Notes: generated from the letters alone by a model not told the origin. A stretch of DNA of 5,794 bases from Oscillospiraceae bacterium (GCA_022508865.1 JAFLUK010000093.1:1-5794); one strand, 5' to 3'; counted from the first letter of the stretch, positions 1 through 5,617 are shown. Numbers and translations: made by a program.

Positions 1-55
1 GCGCACAACACTGGCAGTGTTGGGGTCACGGGTTCGAATCCCGTATGCTCCACCA
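1..55 (+). tRNA. tRNA-Ala (GGC anticodon), 3' part only; gene truncated by window start
   Basis: The window opens in the D-stem of an alanine tRNA. Visible parts are the 3' strand of the D-stem (1-4), an anticodon stem CAACA/TGTTG (6-10 with 18-22), a 7-base loop CTGGCAG (11-17) whose middle triplet at 13-15 is GGC, a 5-base variable region (23-27), the T-arm ACGGG-TTCGAAT-CCCGT (28-44), the acceptor 3' strand ATGCTCC (45-51), discriminator A52 and an encoded CCA (53-55). The T at tRNA position 70 (third base from the discriminator) fits the G3:U70 identity pair of alanine tRNAs, but the 5' partner strand is outside the window. It decodes GCC/GCU alanine codons. An integrase gene points at its 3' end, so it is the likely insertion target, with an intact 3' end supplied on this side. 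Confidence 0.96.
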
Positions 56-60
56 CCGAT
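28..60. other. Probable attachment site (attL/attR side) in the tRNA-Ala 3' end
   Basis: Many tyrosine integrases insert elements into the T-arm and acceptor part of tRNA genes and keep the gene intact by carrying a copy of its 3' end. The tRNA ends here at 55 and the element's own integrase is the first gene after it, reading towards it, which is the usual arrangement at such a junction. The core cannot be delimited from one end. No second copy of the T-arm/acceptor sequence is present elsewhere in the window, so the partner site should lie to the right of 5794. This is inference from context. Confidence 0.6.
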
Positions 61-109
61 AAACCGCTTTACAAAGCCTTTTACGCTTGTTAGGCGGTTT
101 TCTTATTTT
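61..109 (+). terminator. Probable terminator of the tRNA-Ala transcript
   Basis: AAACCGC (61-67) pairs perfectly with GCGGTTT (94-100), extended inward by a T-G pair and a T-A pair. The loop is about 22 bases and a T-rich tail follows on the + strand (98-109, with one C, one CTT step and an A). The large loop and interrupted T-run make it weaker than a textbook intrinsic terminator. Its place 5 bases after the CCA end fits tRNA termination. Confidence 0.5.
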
Positions 110-125
110 CAGTTAATTTTGGCGA

Positions 126-145
126 TTGTGTACTGTTTGTGTACT
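126..145. repeat. Two direct repeats TTGTGTACT, candidate integrase arm-type binding sites
   Basis: TTGTGTACT occurs at 126-134 and again at 137-145, two perfect 9-bp copies with starts 11 bp apart, about one helical turn. They lie between the tRNA attachment site and the integrase gene, where the N-terminal domain of Tn916/lambda-type integrases binds arm-type direct repeats. The function is inferred from position, spacing and this family pattern; I see no other copy in the window. Confidence 0.5.
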
Positions 146-178
146 ACCACATATTTTTTCGCACAAAAATCAAGCAAC

Positions 179-222
179 AAAAAACGGGCTACCGAGGGTG
201 TTTTTCGGTAGCCTGTATTTTT
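179..222 (-). terminator. Intrinsic terminator of the repressor-integrase operon (probably bidirectional)
   Basis: GGCTACCGA (187-195) pairs perfectly with TCGGTAGCC (205-213) and can be extended by G-T and C-G pairs to 185 and 215, around a 9-base loop. Read leftwards, the stem starts 7 bases after the integrase stop codon and is followed by six T (positions 184 to 179). Read rightwards it is followed by T-rich sequence (218-222), so it can also stop transcription entering from the tRNA side. Confidence 0.82.
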
Positions 223-1490
223 TATTCTTCAGAAGCAGGGTTGATATGTAAGGGCGGTTGGGTGTCTTTTGGCTTTGCGCCTGTGTTAAGCATAGCTCCA
301 AGTGTTCTTGCCGCTTCAACGTCTGCCTCTTCAACTGAGTGCAGATAAATGTTTGTTGTGCGTATACTTCCATGTCCGAGGCGGCTTTGTACCGTTCTGA
401 GGTCTGTACCGCCAATCAATAGCAAAGTTGCGCTGGTGTGCCGCAGGGCATGAAACTTTCTATGGGGCAGGTCGTTCTTTCTGAGGAAATCACAAAACCA
501 ATGTGAGGGTGTACCCAAATCCATTACATTGCCGTTCCACTGAGTAAAAAGGAAATCGTTTTCATGCCACTGTGTACCAAGCCTTGCCGCTTCTTGTTGT
601 TTTTCCTGTTGCAATAGCCTTATAAGCTCTATGCAAGCAGGGCTGACCGCAACAGTTCGAGGCTCATTATCTTTTGGGGGCTTGAATTGTAATTTTTGCC
701 CTGTCAGCTTATATGCTGCTCTCTCAATCGTTACTTTGTTTGCGTCAAAGTCAATGTCACTGAATTTTAACGCAACCAGTTCCCCACGCCTTGCGCCTGT
801 GAAAAGGGCAAGCTGCAACAATACTTGATACTGCAAAGGCTCATTTTCAAGGCATTCAAGCATTTTAGCAACTTCATCTTTGGTGAATATCTCAACTTTT
901 GCTTGTGCAGCTTTCGGAAGTGTGAGCCGTTCACTCTTTGCAGGGCTTTCGCTGATAATCTGTTCTTTCACTGCGACTTTGAGTATTGCTTGCAATACCG
1001 CCAGAATGCGCTTTACCGTAGAAGGAGACAATGTTTCTTCTATATCTGTCTTTTCTGCAACCCTGCCCTTCGGATATTTTGGACACTCTGCAAGCTCTTT
1101 TATAAGCTGCTGAACATGAGAAGGCCTAATATCCTTTATTTTCATATGTCCGAGAGCGGGTTTTATATAATCTCTGATGATTTTTTTATAATTGGAGTGC
1201 GTTGAGGGTGCCAGAGTGGTTTTTGTTATATAGAGATATTTATCACAAAAAACAGACAGCTTTATACTGCCGTTTACCGCTCCACCGCCTGCTTTGATTT
1301 CTTCCTCAAAAAGAACGGCTTGCTTTTGCAATTCCTTTTCAATCTGCTTTTCGGTCAGTCCCTTTTCCGGCTTCCACGACTTTCTATAAGGTGGTAGCTT
1401 CCTGCCATATTGGTCATAACCACGTGATACAGTGATATCATAGCTTGTAATTTCGCCTTTTTTGTTTTTACGTGCTGTAATTCCAGCCAT
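222..1490 (-). CDS. int: Tyrosine recombinase/integrase, Tn916-like family
   Basis: Site-specific recombinase of 422 aa that would insert the element into, and excise it from, the adjacent tRNA-Ala site by Holliday-junction strand exchange. The N-terminus (about 1-65, ITARKNKKGEITSYDITVSR) resembles the Tn916-type arm-binding domain, residues about 75-185 the SAM-like core-binding domain, and about 200-395 the catalytic domain. Catalytic residues are visible: R234 in TGARRGE, K273 before the EPRTV strand, H347 and R350 in HALRH, H373 in LGHGS, and nucleophile Y382 in TNIYLHS. The length is full for the family and nothing looks broken. The start ATG (1488-1490) follows AAGGAGG (1505-1499) by 8 bases. 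It is second in the leftward operon after the repressor, with start and stop overlapping as TAATG, so its translation is probably coupled. It ends just before a strong terminator. Confidence 0.98.
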   Translation of the reverse strand: MAGITARKNKKGEITSYDITVSRGYDQYGRKLPPYRKSWKPEKGLTEKQIEKELQKQAVLFEEEIKAGGGAVNGSIKLSVFCDKYLYITKTTLAPSTHSNYKKIIRDYIKPALGHMKIKDIRPSHVQQLIKELAECPKYPKGRVAEKTDIEETLSPSTVKRILAVLQAILKVAVKEQIISESPAKSERLTLPKAAQAKVEIFTKDEVAKMLECLENEPLQYQVLLQLALFTGARRGELVALKFSDIDFDANKVTIERAAYKLTGQKLQFKPPKDNEPRTVAVSPACIELIRLLQQEKQQEAARLGTQWHENDFLFTQWNGNVMDLGTPSHWFCDFLRKNDLPHRKFHALRHTSATLLLIGGTDLRTVQSRLGHGSIRTTNIYLHSVEEADVEAARTLGAMLNTGAKPKDTQPPLHINPASEE

Positions 1491-1505
1491 TATTCATTCC
1501 TCCTT
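1490..1505 (-). promoter_or_regulatory. TAATG stop/start overlap with integrase ribosome binding site inside the repressor gene
   Basis: The repressor stop TAA (1492-1490) shares its last A with the integrase ATG. The integrase Shine-Dalgarno AAGGAGG (1505-1499) is encoded by the repressor's last Arg codons, 8 bases before the ATG. Ribosomes finishing the repressor are placed to restart on integrase, which ties the two protein levels together. Confidence 0.8.
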
Positions 1506-2290
1506 CTATTGTTTTGCATATCCTTTAGCTGTTCCTCAGAAAGCTGTAAAAAATCAAGCAATTCCTCCCTGCTCATATTCAGAAAACCCTTTCGGTAATC
1601 AAATAGGTCGTTTATATCTTCACATAGCCGTGAAATGTTATATCGATGTAAATCACAAGAAACATCCGCAGGTAAAACTGTATTATACTGATTTTCAAAT
1701 GAGGAATTATGAGACATTGAGATTAAATGCCACTTTAGTGTCATATAGTCGACCTGCAACAGGTCAGCGATTTTCTGTATTATCTCTCTTTTTTCCGTTG
1801 TCTCAGTCAACATGAAATCGTATGAACTTAAGCGGTTTTTGCTCTCCTGCTCCAATGCCGACAATTCAGCAGCCATATCGGAAAAAAGTCCAGTCGCAAT
1901 TATTTTACTAGCCGTTGCGTTTAATTTTGGATAGTTTCTGTGAGAATAGCAGTCATTGAGCGTTAAAACCGCATCAGATGACAGACCAGTGTATTTACAT
2001 ACCGCAGCTATTTCCGTGTCAGGAGTCTCAATGTCGGTATCTGTGAGCAGATAATCGCAGGAGACACCGAAAAACTCCGCTATAATTGGCACCATTTTCA
2101 AATTGGGACAGGTGTACCCTTTACACCACTGTCCTATAGCCTGTCGTGTCACACCCTCGCCTGTTCTTGCCTCAATGTACTCCGCAAGCTCTCGCTTTAC
2201 CACGCCCCTTTCCTCAAAGAGATTTCGAAGCTTCACTGCGAATGGGGCGTTTTCTTTTTCGCTGTTATAGACATAATTAAATTCCTGCAT
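1490..2290 (-). CDS. Xre-family HTH repressor, probable lysogeny (immunity) regulator of the element
   Basis: DNA-binding regulator of 266 aa, likely the switch that keeps the element quiescent. A Cro/CI-type helix-turn-helix occupies residues about 17-84: KLRNLFEERG, then the recognition segment VTRQAIGQWCKGYTCPN, then the typical closing motif VSCDYLLTDT. The rest (about 85-266) is helical, acidic and unrecognised. It has no LexA/CI-like protease features, so RecA-triggered self-cleavage is not supported. Start choice: ATG at 2288-2290 follows a perfect AAGGAGG (2302-2296) by 5 bases. An in-frame ATG five codons upstream (2303-2305) has no ribosome site and contains that Shine-Dalgarno, so I reject it. 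It is the first gene of the leftward operon, with stop TAA overlapping the integrase ATG. Size and position recall Stl of SaPI satellites, but I cannot claim sequence homology beyond the HTH. Confidence 0.92.
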   Translation of the reverse strand: MQEFNYVYNSEKENAPFAVKLRNLFEERGVVKRELAEYIEARTGEGVTRQAIGQWCKGYTCPNLKMVPIIAEFFGVSCDYLLTDTDIETPDTEIAAVCKYTGLSSDAVLTLNDCYSHRNYPKLNATASKIIATGLFSDMAAELSALEQESKNRLSSYDFMLTETTEKREIIQKIADLLQVDYMTLKWHLISMSHNSSFENQYNTVLPADVSCDLHRYNISRLCEDINDLFDYRKGFLNMSREELLDFLQLSEEQLKDMQNNRRRNE

Positions 2291-2295
2291 CGTGT

Positions 2296-2302
2296 CCTCC
2301 TT
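2296..2302 (-). promoter_or_regulatory. Ribosome binding site that decides the repressor start
   Basis: AAGGAGG on the minus strand lies 5 bases before the ATG at 2290. The upstream in-frame ATG at 2305 is preceded only by AT-rich sequence without a purine-rich site, so translation should begin at 2290. Confidence 0.85.
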
Positions 2303-2313
2303 CATAATGATTT

Positions 2314-2332
2314 TGTAAAGTATTTGTTTACA
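2314..2332. promoter_or_regulatory. Candidate operator, dyad TGTAAA-N7-TTTACA
   Basis: TGTAAA (2314-2319) and TTTACA (2327-2332) form a perfect 6-bp dyad in a 19-bp site, the size typical of Xre/CI operators. It covers the proposed -10 region of the leftward repressor promoter, so binding there could give autoregulation. Function is inferred. Confidence 0.45.
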
Positions 2333-2347
2333 TTTTTAGAAGTGCAA
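2319..2347 (-). promoter_or_regulatory. Candidate leftward promoter of the repressor-integrase operon
   Basis: On the minus strand TTGCAC (2347-2342) is followed after 17 bases by AATACT (2324-2319), matching the -35 and -10 consensus at 3/6 and 4/6. The start of transcription would fall close to 2312, giving a leader of about 20 bases before the repressor ATG. It is a modest match, supported mainly by position and spacing. TAGTAT further upstream is an alternative -10. Confidence 0.35.
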
Positions 2348-2360
2348 AAATACTATTTAC
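2347..2360. repeat. Inverted repeat copy 1 (with 2466-2479), candidate repressor site
   Basis: AAAATACTATTTAC here is the exact reverse complement of GTAAATAGTATTTT at 2466-2479. The inner part AAATA-C-TATTT (2348-2358) is itself palindromic. The copy overlaps the -35 of the rightward promoter (2356-2361) and touches the -35 of the leftward one, as expected of an operator in a divergent switch. A binding function is inferred. Confidence 0.5.
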
Positions 2361-2384
2361 CGATTTTGAAATCTGTGATATAAT
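2356..2384 (+). promoter_or_regulatory. Rightward promoter, TTTACC-N17-TATAAT with extended -10
   Basis: A perfect -10 TATAAT (2379-2384) is preceded by TGA, giving the extended -10 TGN motif, and by TTTACC (2356-2361) at the ideal 17-base spacing. Transcription would start near 2391 and read into the 57-aa gene, the excisionase and the primase-helicase. It is the best promoter in the window, and its -35 is buried in the inverted repeat at 2347-2360, so the repressor could switch it off. Confidence 0.68.
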
Positions 2385-2431
2385 GAAGATATGAAAAGAA
2401 AAACCTTTGTTTTTACTTTTTCTTTTGCTTT

Positions 2432-2448
2432 TACTATACATAGTATAG
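2432..2448. repeat. Overlapping small palindromes in the rightward leader
   Basis: TACTAT-ac-ATAGTA (2432-2445) and CTATAC-ATA-GTATAG (2434-2448) are two perfect 6-bp-arm dyads sharing the same bases. They could be a protein-binding site downstream of the rightward promoter. AT content is too high for a strong RNA hairpin. Function unknown. Confidence 0.35.
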
Positions 2449-2463
2449 CAAAAAATTTCTTTC

Positions 2464-2496
2464 TTGTAAATAGTATTTTAGCAAATCTCTTTACAA
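2464..2496. repeat. Inverted repeat copy 2 plus TTGTAAA/TTTACAA dyad, candidate distal operator
   Basis: GTAAATAGTATTTT (2466-2479) is the inverted partner of 2347-2360, 105 bp away between copies. The same copy begins inside TTGTAAA (2464-2470), which pairs with TTTACAA (2490-2496). The repeated TGTAAA half-site also appears in the dyad at 2314-2332. Two copies about ten helical turns apart would suit cooperative binding with DNA looping. This is inference from sequence symmetry. Confidence 0.42.
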
Positions 2497-2509
2497 AATG
2501 CGAAAAATT

Positions 2510-2537
2510 TTGCGAAATATATAAATTTTTAAATAAT
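2510..2537 (+). promoter_or_regulatory. Possible second rightward promoter
   Basis: TTGCGA (2510-2515, 4/6 match to the -35) is followed after 16 bases by AATAAT (2532-2537, 5/6 match to the -10). It lies about 110 bases before the 57-aa gene and just after the distal repeat. In DNA this AT-rich such matches arise easily, so support is weak. Confidence 0.25.
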
Positions 2538-2649
2538 GTATATTTTTCTTATGCTTTTGCTTTTTCATATTCTTATTGCACTATTTAAATATAAGAAAGG
2601 AATTTTATTAACCAAAAGCGATTTTTTTACCGAAGGGAGGTGAAGAAAA

Positions 2650-2823
2650 ATGCGTTTAAGATTCAATATAGACTCTGATTCCGAAAAAGAGCGCCGTGCA
2701 ATCGAAGCTCGCCGAGCCTATCAGAAGAAATGGCGAGCTGCTCACAAGGACCGAGTACGAGAGTATAATCGCCAATTTTGGCTCAAAAAAGGTGTTCAGA
2801 ACGCTTCTGAGCGAAAACAATAA
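2650..2823 (+). CDS. Small basic protein of 57 aa, mobile-element type, function unknown
   Basis: This short gene starts at ATG 2650 behind an excellent ribosome site (AGGGAGGTG, 2634-2642, 9 bases from GGAGG to the ATG) and ends with TAA at 2821-2823. The product is strongly basic, with 11 Arg and 7 Lys against 8 acidic residues. It is probably one long helix with a central segment of the form AYQKKWRA..KDRVREYNRQFWLKK (residues 23-47). Small proteins with this Tyr/Lys/Trp-Arg pattern recur in early regions of Gram-positive phages and integrative elements, to my recollection without an assigned function. The charge suggests nucleic-acid contact, but that is inference. It is the first rightward gene, directly behind the control region, so it should be expressed together with the excisionase when the repressor is lost. 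Confidence 0.8.
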   Translation: MRLRFNIDSDSEKERRAIEARRAYQKKWRAAHKDRVREYNRQFWLKKGVQNASERKQ

Positions 2824-2828
2824 ATAAA

Positions 2829-2861
2829 ACCGCTCCGATGTCTGACACACACCGAAGCGGT
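2829..2861. repeat. Imperfect inverted repeat after the 57-aa gene
   Basis: ACCGCT (2829-2834) pairs with AGCGGT (2856-2861), continuing past one mismatch with CG/CG (2836-2837 and 2853-2854). On the + strand no T-run follows (AAAAGG does), so it is not a normal terminator for the 57-aa gene. On the minus strand it is followed by TTTTATTTA, but no leftward gene needs it. It could be an mRNA-processing or stabilising hairpin, or a partial terminator. Confidence 0.4.
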
Positions 2862-2959
2862 AAAAGGAACAATCTTAAAGCTAAAAATCTGCTCCTATCA
2901 TTATTATATCATAACATTGGATGGAGTGCAAGACATTTTAAAGAAAGGATATTTTAATA

Positions 2960-3232
2960 ATGGATAATAACAATAATAATGCCACAAAAATTCCTCAAAT
3001 GGAAAATATACAAACCACCGCTGCTATTTTTCATATGCCAGTATATAGCATACGACAGTTAGTTTTGAGCGGAAGAGTCCCGGCAATTCGAGTTGGAAGA
3101 AGGATTTTCGTAAATATCAATGGCTTTTCTGAGTATTTGAATACTTCTACACTTACCTCTGCGGCAGATGAAGCACCATGTGAAGGAAGAATAGCACCAA
3201 TAGGAGGTTTTAAAAAATATGATAGAAAATAA
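2960..3232 (+). CDS. xis: Excisionase-like DNA-binding protein (HTH_17 / MerR-type winged helix)
   Basis: A 90-aa protein that probably acts as the recombination directionality factor: it would bind and bend DNA near the attachment site and push the integrase towards excision. Residues about 17-60 match the excisionase-type helix-turn-helix, with TTAAIFHMPVYSIRQLVLSG as the helices and RVPAIRVGRRIFVNINGFSEYL as the wing. The N-terminus carries a run of five Asn (3-7) and the C-terminal third (61-90) looks disordered. The ATG at 2960 follows AGAAAGGA (2942-2949) by 10 bases; a later ATG at 2999 has no ribosome site. Its end overlaps the primase-helicase start by 14 bases. Proteins of this fold can also be small transcription regulators or replication accessories, so the excisionase role rests on the fold plus the integrase nearby. 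Confidence 0.82.
   Translation: MDNNNNNATKIPQMENIQTTAAIFHMPVYSIRQLVLSGRVPAIRVGRRIFVNINGFSEYLNTSTLTSAADEAPCEGRIAPIGGFKKYDRK
3201..3232 (+). promoter_or_regulatory. Gene overlap and internal ribosome site for the primase-helicase
   Basis: TAGGAGG (3201-3207) lies inside the last codons of the excisionase-like gene and 11 bases before the ATG at 3219, which overlaps the upstream gene (stop 3230-3232) by 14 bases in another frame. This supports an operon, with translation of the second gene likely linked to the first. It also fixes the start: the next ATG (3297) has no purine-rich site. Confidence 0.75.
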
Positions 3233-5537
3233 AACAGTGACAATTTTTGATGCGCTTTTGTGTTCTCAAATTTTGACAAAAAATAAAACCCCGACGATGC
3301 TTGATTGGGCACTTTACTATTCTCAGGTCATGGAACTTAGAGTTTTCCCCCTACCCAAAGGAGCCAAATTACCCTATAAAGGCACAAATGGCTTCAAAGA
3401 CGCTACCACTGACAAAGATACTATCATAAATTGGTGGACAAAAAATCCCGATGCCAATATTGGCATAGCCACAGGACTACAGGCTAACGGATTATTTCTC
3501 ACGGTGGTAGACATTGACGATAACAAAGAAAAAGGTAAGAATGGCAGACAGACTATTCGTGATTGGGAAGCCAACAATGGGGTTTTACCAAATACACTCG
3601 TATCAAAGACAGGCAGTGGAGGTCTCCATTGTTTATATTGGACAAACGAAGAATACCGAAACCGCACAGGTCTTTTACAGTACATAGATGTGCGAGGCGA
3701 GGGCGGCTATATCGTAGCCCCTCCCAGTGTACACCCAAACGGCACCACCTACCAATGGGTAACCGAGCCTACTGCCGAGGCTATACAATCAGCAGATGAC
3801 ACAGTAAAGAAACTGCTGGCGGTAAAGCAGGGCAAGCCTGTACAGCCTGCAAAGCCCACCCAGAGCAAAGCAGAGACGAAAGACCTTTTGCCGATTCAGA
3901 CAGTGCCAGAGGGACAGCGAAACGACACCCTTTACCGCTACGGCTGTAGCTTACAAGCGAAGGGCTATTCAGACGAAAATATTTATCAACTACTTGAAAA
4001 CATGAACGCCGAAAGCTGCTCCCCTCCACTTGATACACAGGAGATTGAGAATATTTTAAAAAGTGTTCTTACCTTACCCAAAGGCATAGCAAGAACAACA
4101 GAAGCGGCGGAGGATTTTGAGATATACTCCAAAGAATTACCTCCGTTTATAATACCAAACCTAAACAAAAACGAAAAAATAACTTACACCGTCAACACCC
4201 CTCTCCTTGCAAAGTATGTAAAGCTACATCTCGATTACTTCTTCCTTGACACCATAGGAAAGAATCCTGTCATTTTTGTGTACAACTATGATAGGGGTGT
4301 ATACGAACTTTGCTCAGAGGACAGATTTAAGGGAATTATAGGGCAATTTGTGAGCGATTTTGACGAGTCGCTTTCAACTGCAAAGGTACAGAGAGATGCT
4401 TACGAAAAAGTAAAGACTTACCCCGACCTTGCAAACCGTGTAAATGTAAGTCAGCTTAACAGCGACCCAAATTTGATAAATTTTGAAAACGGTATACTTC
4501 ACCTTGACACGATGGAACTGCACCCTCACGACCCTAAGATACTAAGCACTATCCAAATCCCTTGTTACTGGTTCGGCAAGGAAACAGCAACAGGAAGCCC
4601 TATATTCACCGATTATCTGAACACACTAACAAGCGGTGACAGCGAGGTTATTGAACTACTGTGGCAGTGTATTGGGCTTACAATCTCTAACATTCCAGGT
4701 TACATAACAAAATCGAGCATCTTCCTCTGCGGAGCAGGAAATACGGGAAAATCTAAGTATATATTGTTGCTGCAAAATATATTGGGAGAGGGAAACTATT
4801 CCCCCGCTGGTCTAAAGTCATTGGAAGGTAGATACATTGGTTCAATCATCTTTAATAAGCGTTTGGTAGGAGCGGCTGACTTACCCTTTGAAAAGGTGAC
4901 AGAATTGAAAACCTTCAAACAAATGACTGGTGGAGATTGGATACCGATAGAGTATAAGTATGTGGACGCTTTTCCCTATATTTTTACCGGTGTACTGCTG
5001 TTTGGATGCAACGAAATGCCGCATTTCGATGGGGATAAAGGCGACCACGTCTATGATAGAATAATAGAGGTGCCTTGTAAGAATGTTATACCAGAAGAAA
5101 AGCAAGACAACGATATAGTAACCAAGATGTACGCCGAACGAGAAGAAATAGTTTATTTAGCAGTAATGGCGCTAAAGCGATTCATTGAGAACGGATGTAG
5201 GTTTAAAATCCCTGCTGTGTGTATTACTCAGCGAGAAAAGTACAAAACTGAAAATGATAATATAAGGCAATTTGTTGATGAATGCACAATGCCGAGAGTG
5301 ACAACTACTGGGAGCACGGCGGCTTATAAAGGCTCCTATACAACTGGTGTTATATATCAGGCTTACTGCCGATGGTGTGAGGAAAACAACGAACGCAAGC
5401 GCAGTGCAAGAGAATTCAGAAAATCACTTTGCCAGAAATTCGGTGTTGACGACCCTACAAAGCTGGAAACGAAACAAAACGGAAATAGGTATTACAGTTT
5501 CACACTTAATGAGGAAGGAAGAAAATACCTAAGTTAA
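3219..5537 (+). CDS. Primase-polymerase / SF3 helicase replication initiator (phage/plasmid P4-type)
   Basis: A 772-aa multidomain replication protein. Residues about 28-200 form a Prim-Pol (archaeo-eukaryotic primase) domain: motif I VVDIDD with D98 and D100, motif II GLHCLYW with H137, and IDVRGEGGYIVAPPS around D157. Residues about 228-290 look like a primase C-terminal helical domain (EGQRNDTLYRYGCSLQAKGY). Residues about 320-640 hold the D5-N region and SF3 helicase: Walker A GAGNTGKS (505-512, K511), probable Walker B RLVGAADL (D554), sensor LLFGCNEMP (N598) and arginine-finger candidate R614 in YDRIIEVP. The tail (about 683-772) resembles a D5-type winged helix that may recognise the origin. 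It would unwind the origin and lay primers for host polymerase. An iteron-like origin starts 8 bases after its stop, as in SaPI Rep systems. All key residues are present. Confidence 0.96.
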   Translation: MIENKTVTIFDALLCSQILTKNKTPTMLDWALYYSQVMELRVFPLPKGAKLPYKGTNGFKDATTDKDTIINWWTKNPDANIGIATGLQANGLFLTVVDIDDNKEKGKNGRQTIRDWEANNGVLPNTLVSKTGSGGLHCLYWTNEEYRNRTGLLQYIDVRGEGGYIVAPPSVHPNGTTYQWVTEPTAEAIQSADDTVKKLLAVKQGKPVQPAKPTQSKAETKDLLPIQTVPEGQRNDTLYRYGCSLQAKGYSDENIYQLLENMNAESCSPPLDTQEIENILKSVLTLPKGIARTTEAAEDFEIYSKELPPFIIPNLNKNEKITYTVNTPLLAKYVKLHLDYFFLDTIGKNPVIFVYNYDRGVYELCSEDRFKGIIGQFVSDFDESLSTAKVQRDAYEKVKTYPDLANRVNVSQLNSDPNLINFENGILHLDTMELHPHDPKILSTIQIPCYWFGKETATGSPIFTDYLNTLTSGDSEVIELLWQCIGLTISNIPGYITKSSIFLCGAGNTGKSKYILLLQNILGEGNYSPAGLKSLEGRYIGSIIFNKRLVGAADLPFEKVTELKTFKQMTGGDWIPIEYKYVDAFPYIFTGVLLFGCNEMPHFDGDKGDHVYDRIIEVPCKNVIPEEKQDNDIVTKMYAEREEIVYLAVMALKRFIENGCRFKIPAVCITQREKYKTENDNIRQFVDECTMPRVTTTGSTAAYKGSYTTGVIYQAYCRWCEENNERKRSAREFRKSLCQKFGVDDPTKLETKQNGNRYYSFTLNEEGRKYLS

Positions 5538-5544
5538 CAATAGG

Positions 5545-5583
5545 TTCTGCCCCTGATACCCCAATTGCCCCAAATCATGCCCC
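5545..5583 (+). repeat. Origin iterons, left set, forward: four (G/A)CCCC copies
   Basis: GCCCC at 5549-5553, ACCCC at 5558-5562, GCCCC at 5567-5571 and GCCCC at 5579-5583 start 9, 9 and 12 bases apart. The first three read as tandem 9-mers TTCTGCCCC, TGATACCCC, AATTGCCCC. Regular spacing near one helical turn right after an initiator gene marks them as initiator-binding iterons. Confidence 0.72.
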
Positions 5584-5617
5584 CGAAGAAAAAGGCTTTA
5601 TGAAAGGATTTGCGGTT

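Larger units (their letters stand above)
2306..2649. other. Gene-free divergent control region
   Basis: About 340 bases of very AT-rich DNA separate the leftward repressor-integrase operon from the rightward genes. It holds the divergent promoters and inverted repeats listed separately, a pair of TGCGAAA direct repeats (2499-2505 and 2511-2517) and the dyad CAAAAT-N7-ATTTTG (2494-2512). I see no convincing gene in it; a 65-codon open frame at 2391-2588 is Phe/Tyr-rich, lacks a ribosome site and looks like a by-product of T-rich DNA. Confidence 0.7.

Noticed and set aside
464..471. GGGGC inside the integrase gene as a further origin iteron
   Set aside because: A single pentamer in coding DNA with no 9-bp phased partners and no AT-rich neighbour; expected by chance.
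825..1205. Plus-strand open frame of 126 codons inside the integrase gene
   Set aside because: It is Cys/Phe-rich antisense of a full-length integrase with all catalytic residues.
2422..2565. Direct repeat CTTTTGCTTTT at 2422-2432 and 2554-2564
   Set aside because: Low-complexity pyrimidine tracts produce such matches easily, and there is no symmetry or regular spacing.
2391..2588. Open frame of 65 codons in the control region
   Set aside because: It has no ribosome site, an extreme Phe/Tyr/Ser composition from T-rich DNA, and overlaps the inverted repeats of the switch. Kept only as a low-interest finding, not as a gene.
2656..2850. Minus-strand open frame opposite the 57-aa gene
   Set aside because: No ribosome site, and it is the antisense of a gene with a strong ribosome site and a coherent basic product.
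3031..3312. Minus-strand open frame across the excisionase and helicase start
   Set aside because: It is the antisense of two well-supported genes and has no recognisable domain or ribosome site.
3219..5537. Conjugative relaxase or rolling-circle Rep
   Set aside because: No HUH motif or relaxase tyrosine pattern is visible. The Prim-Pol and SF3 helicase motifs account for the protein.
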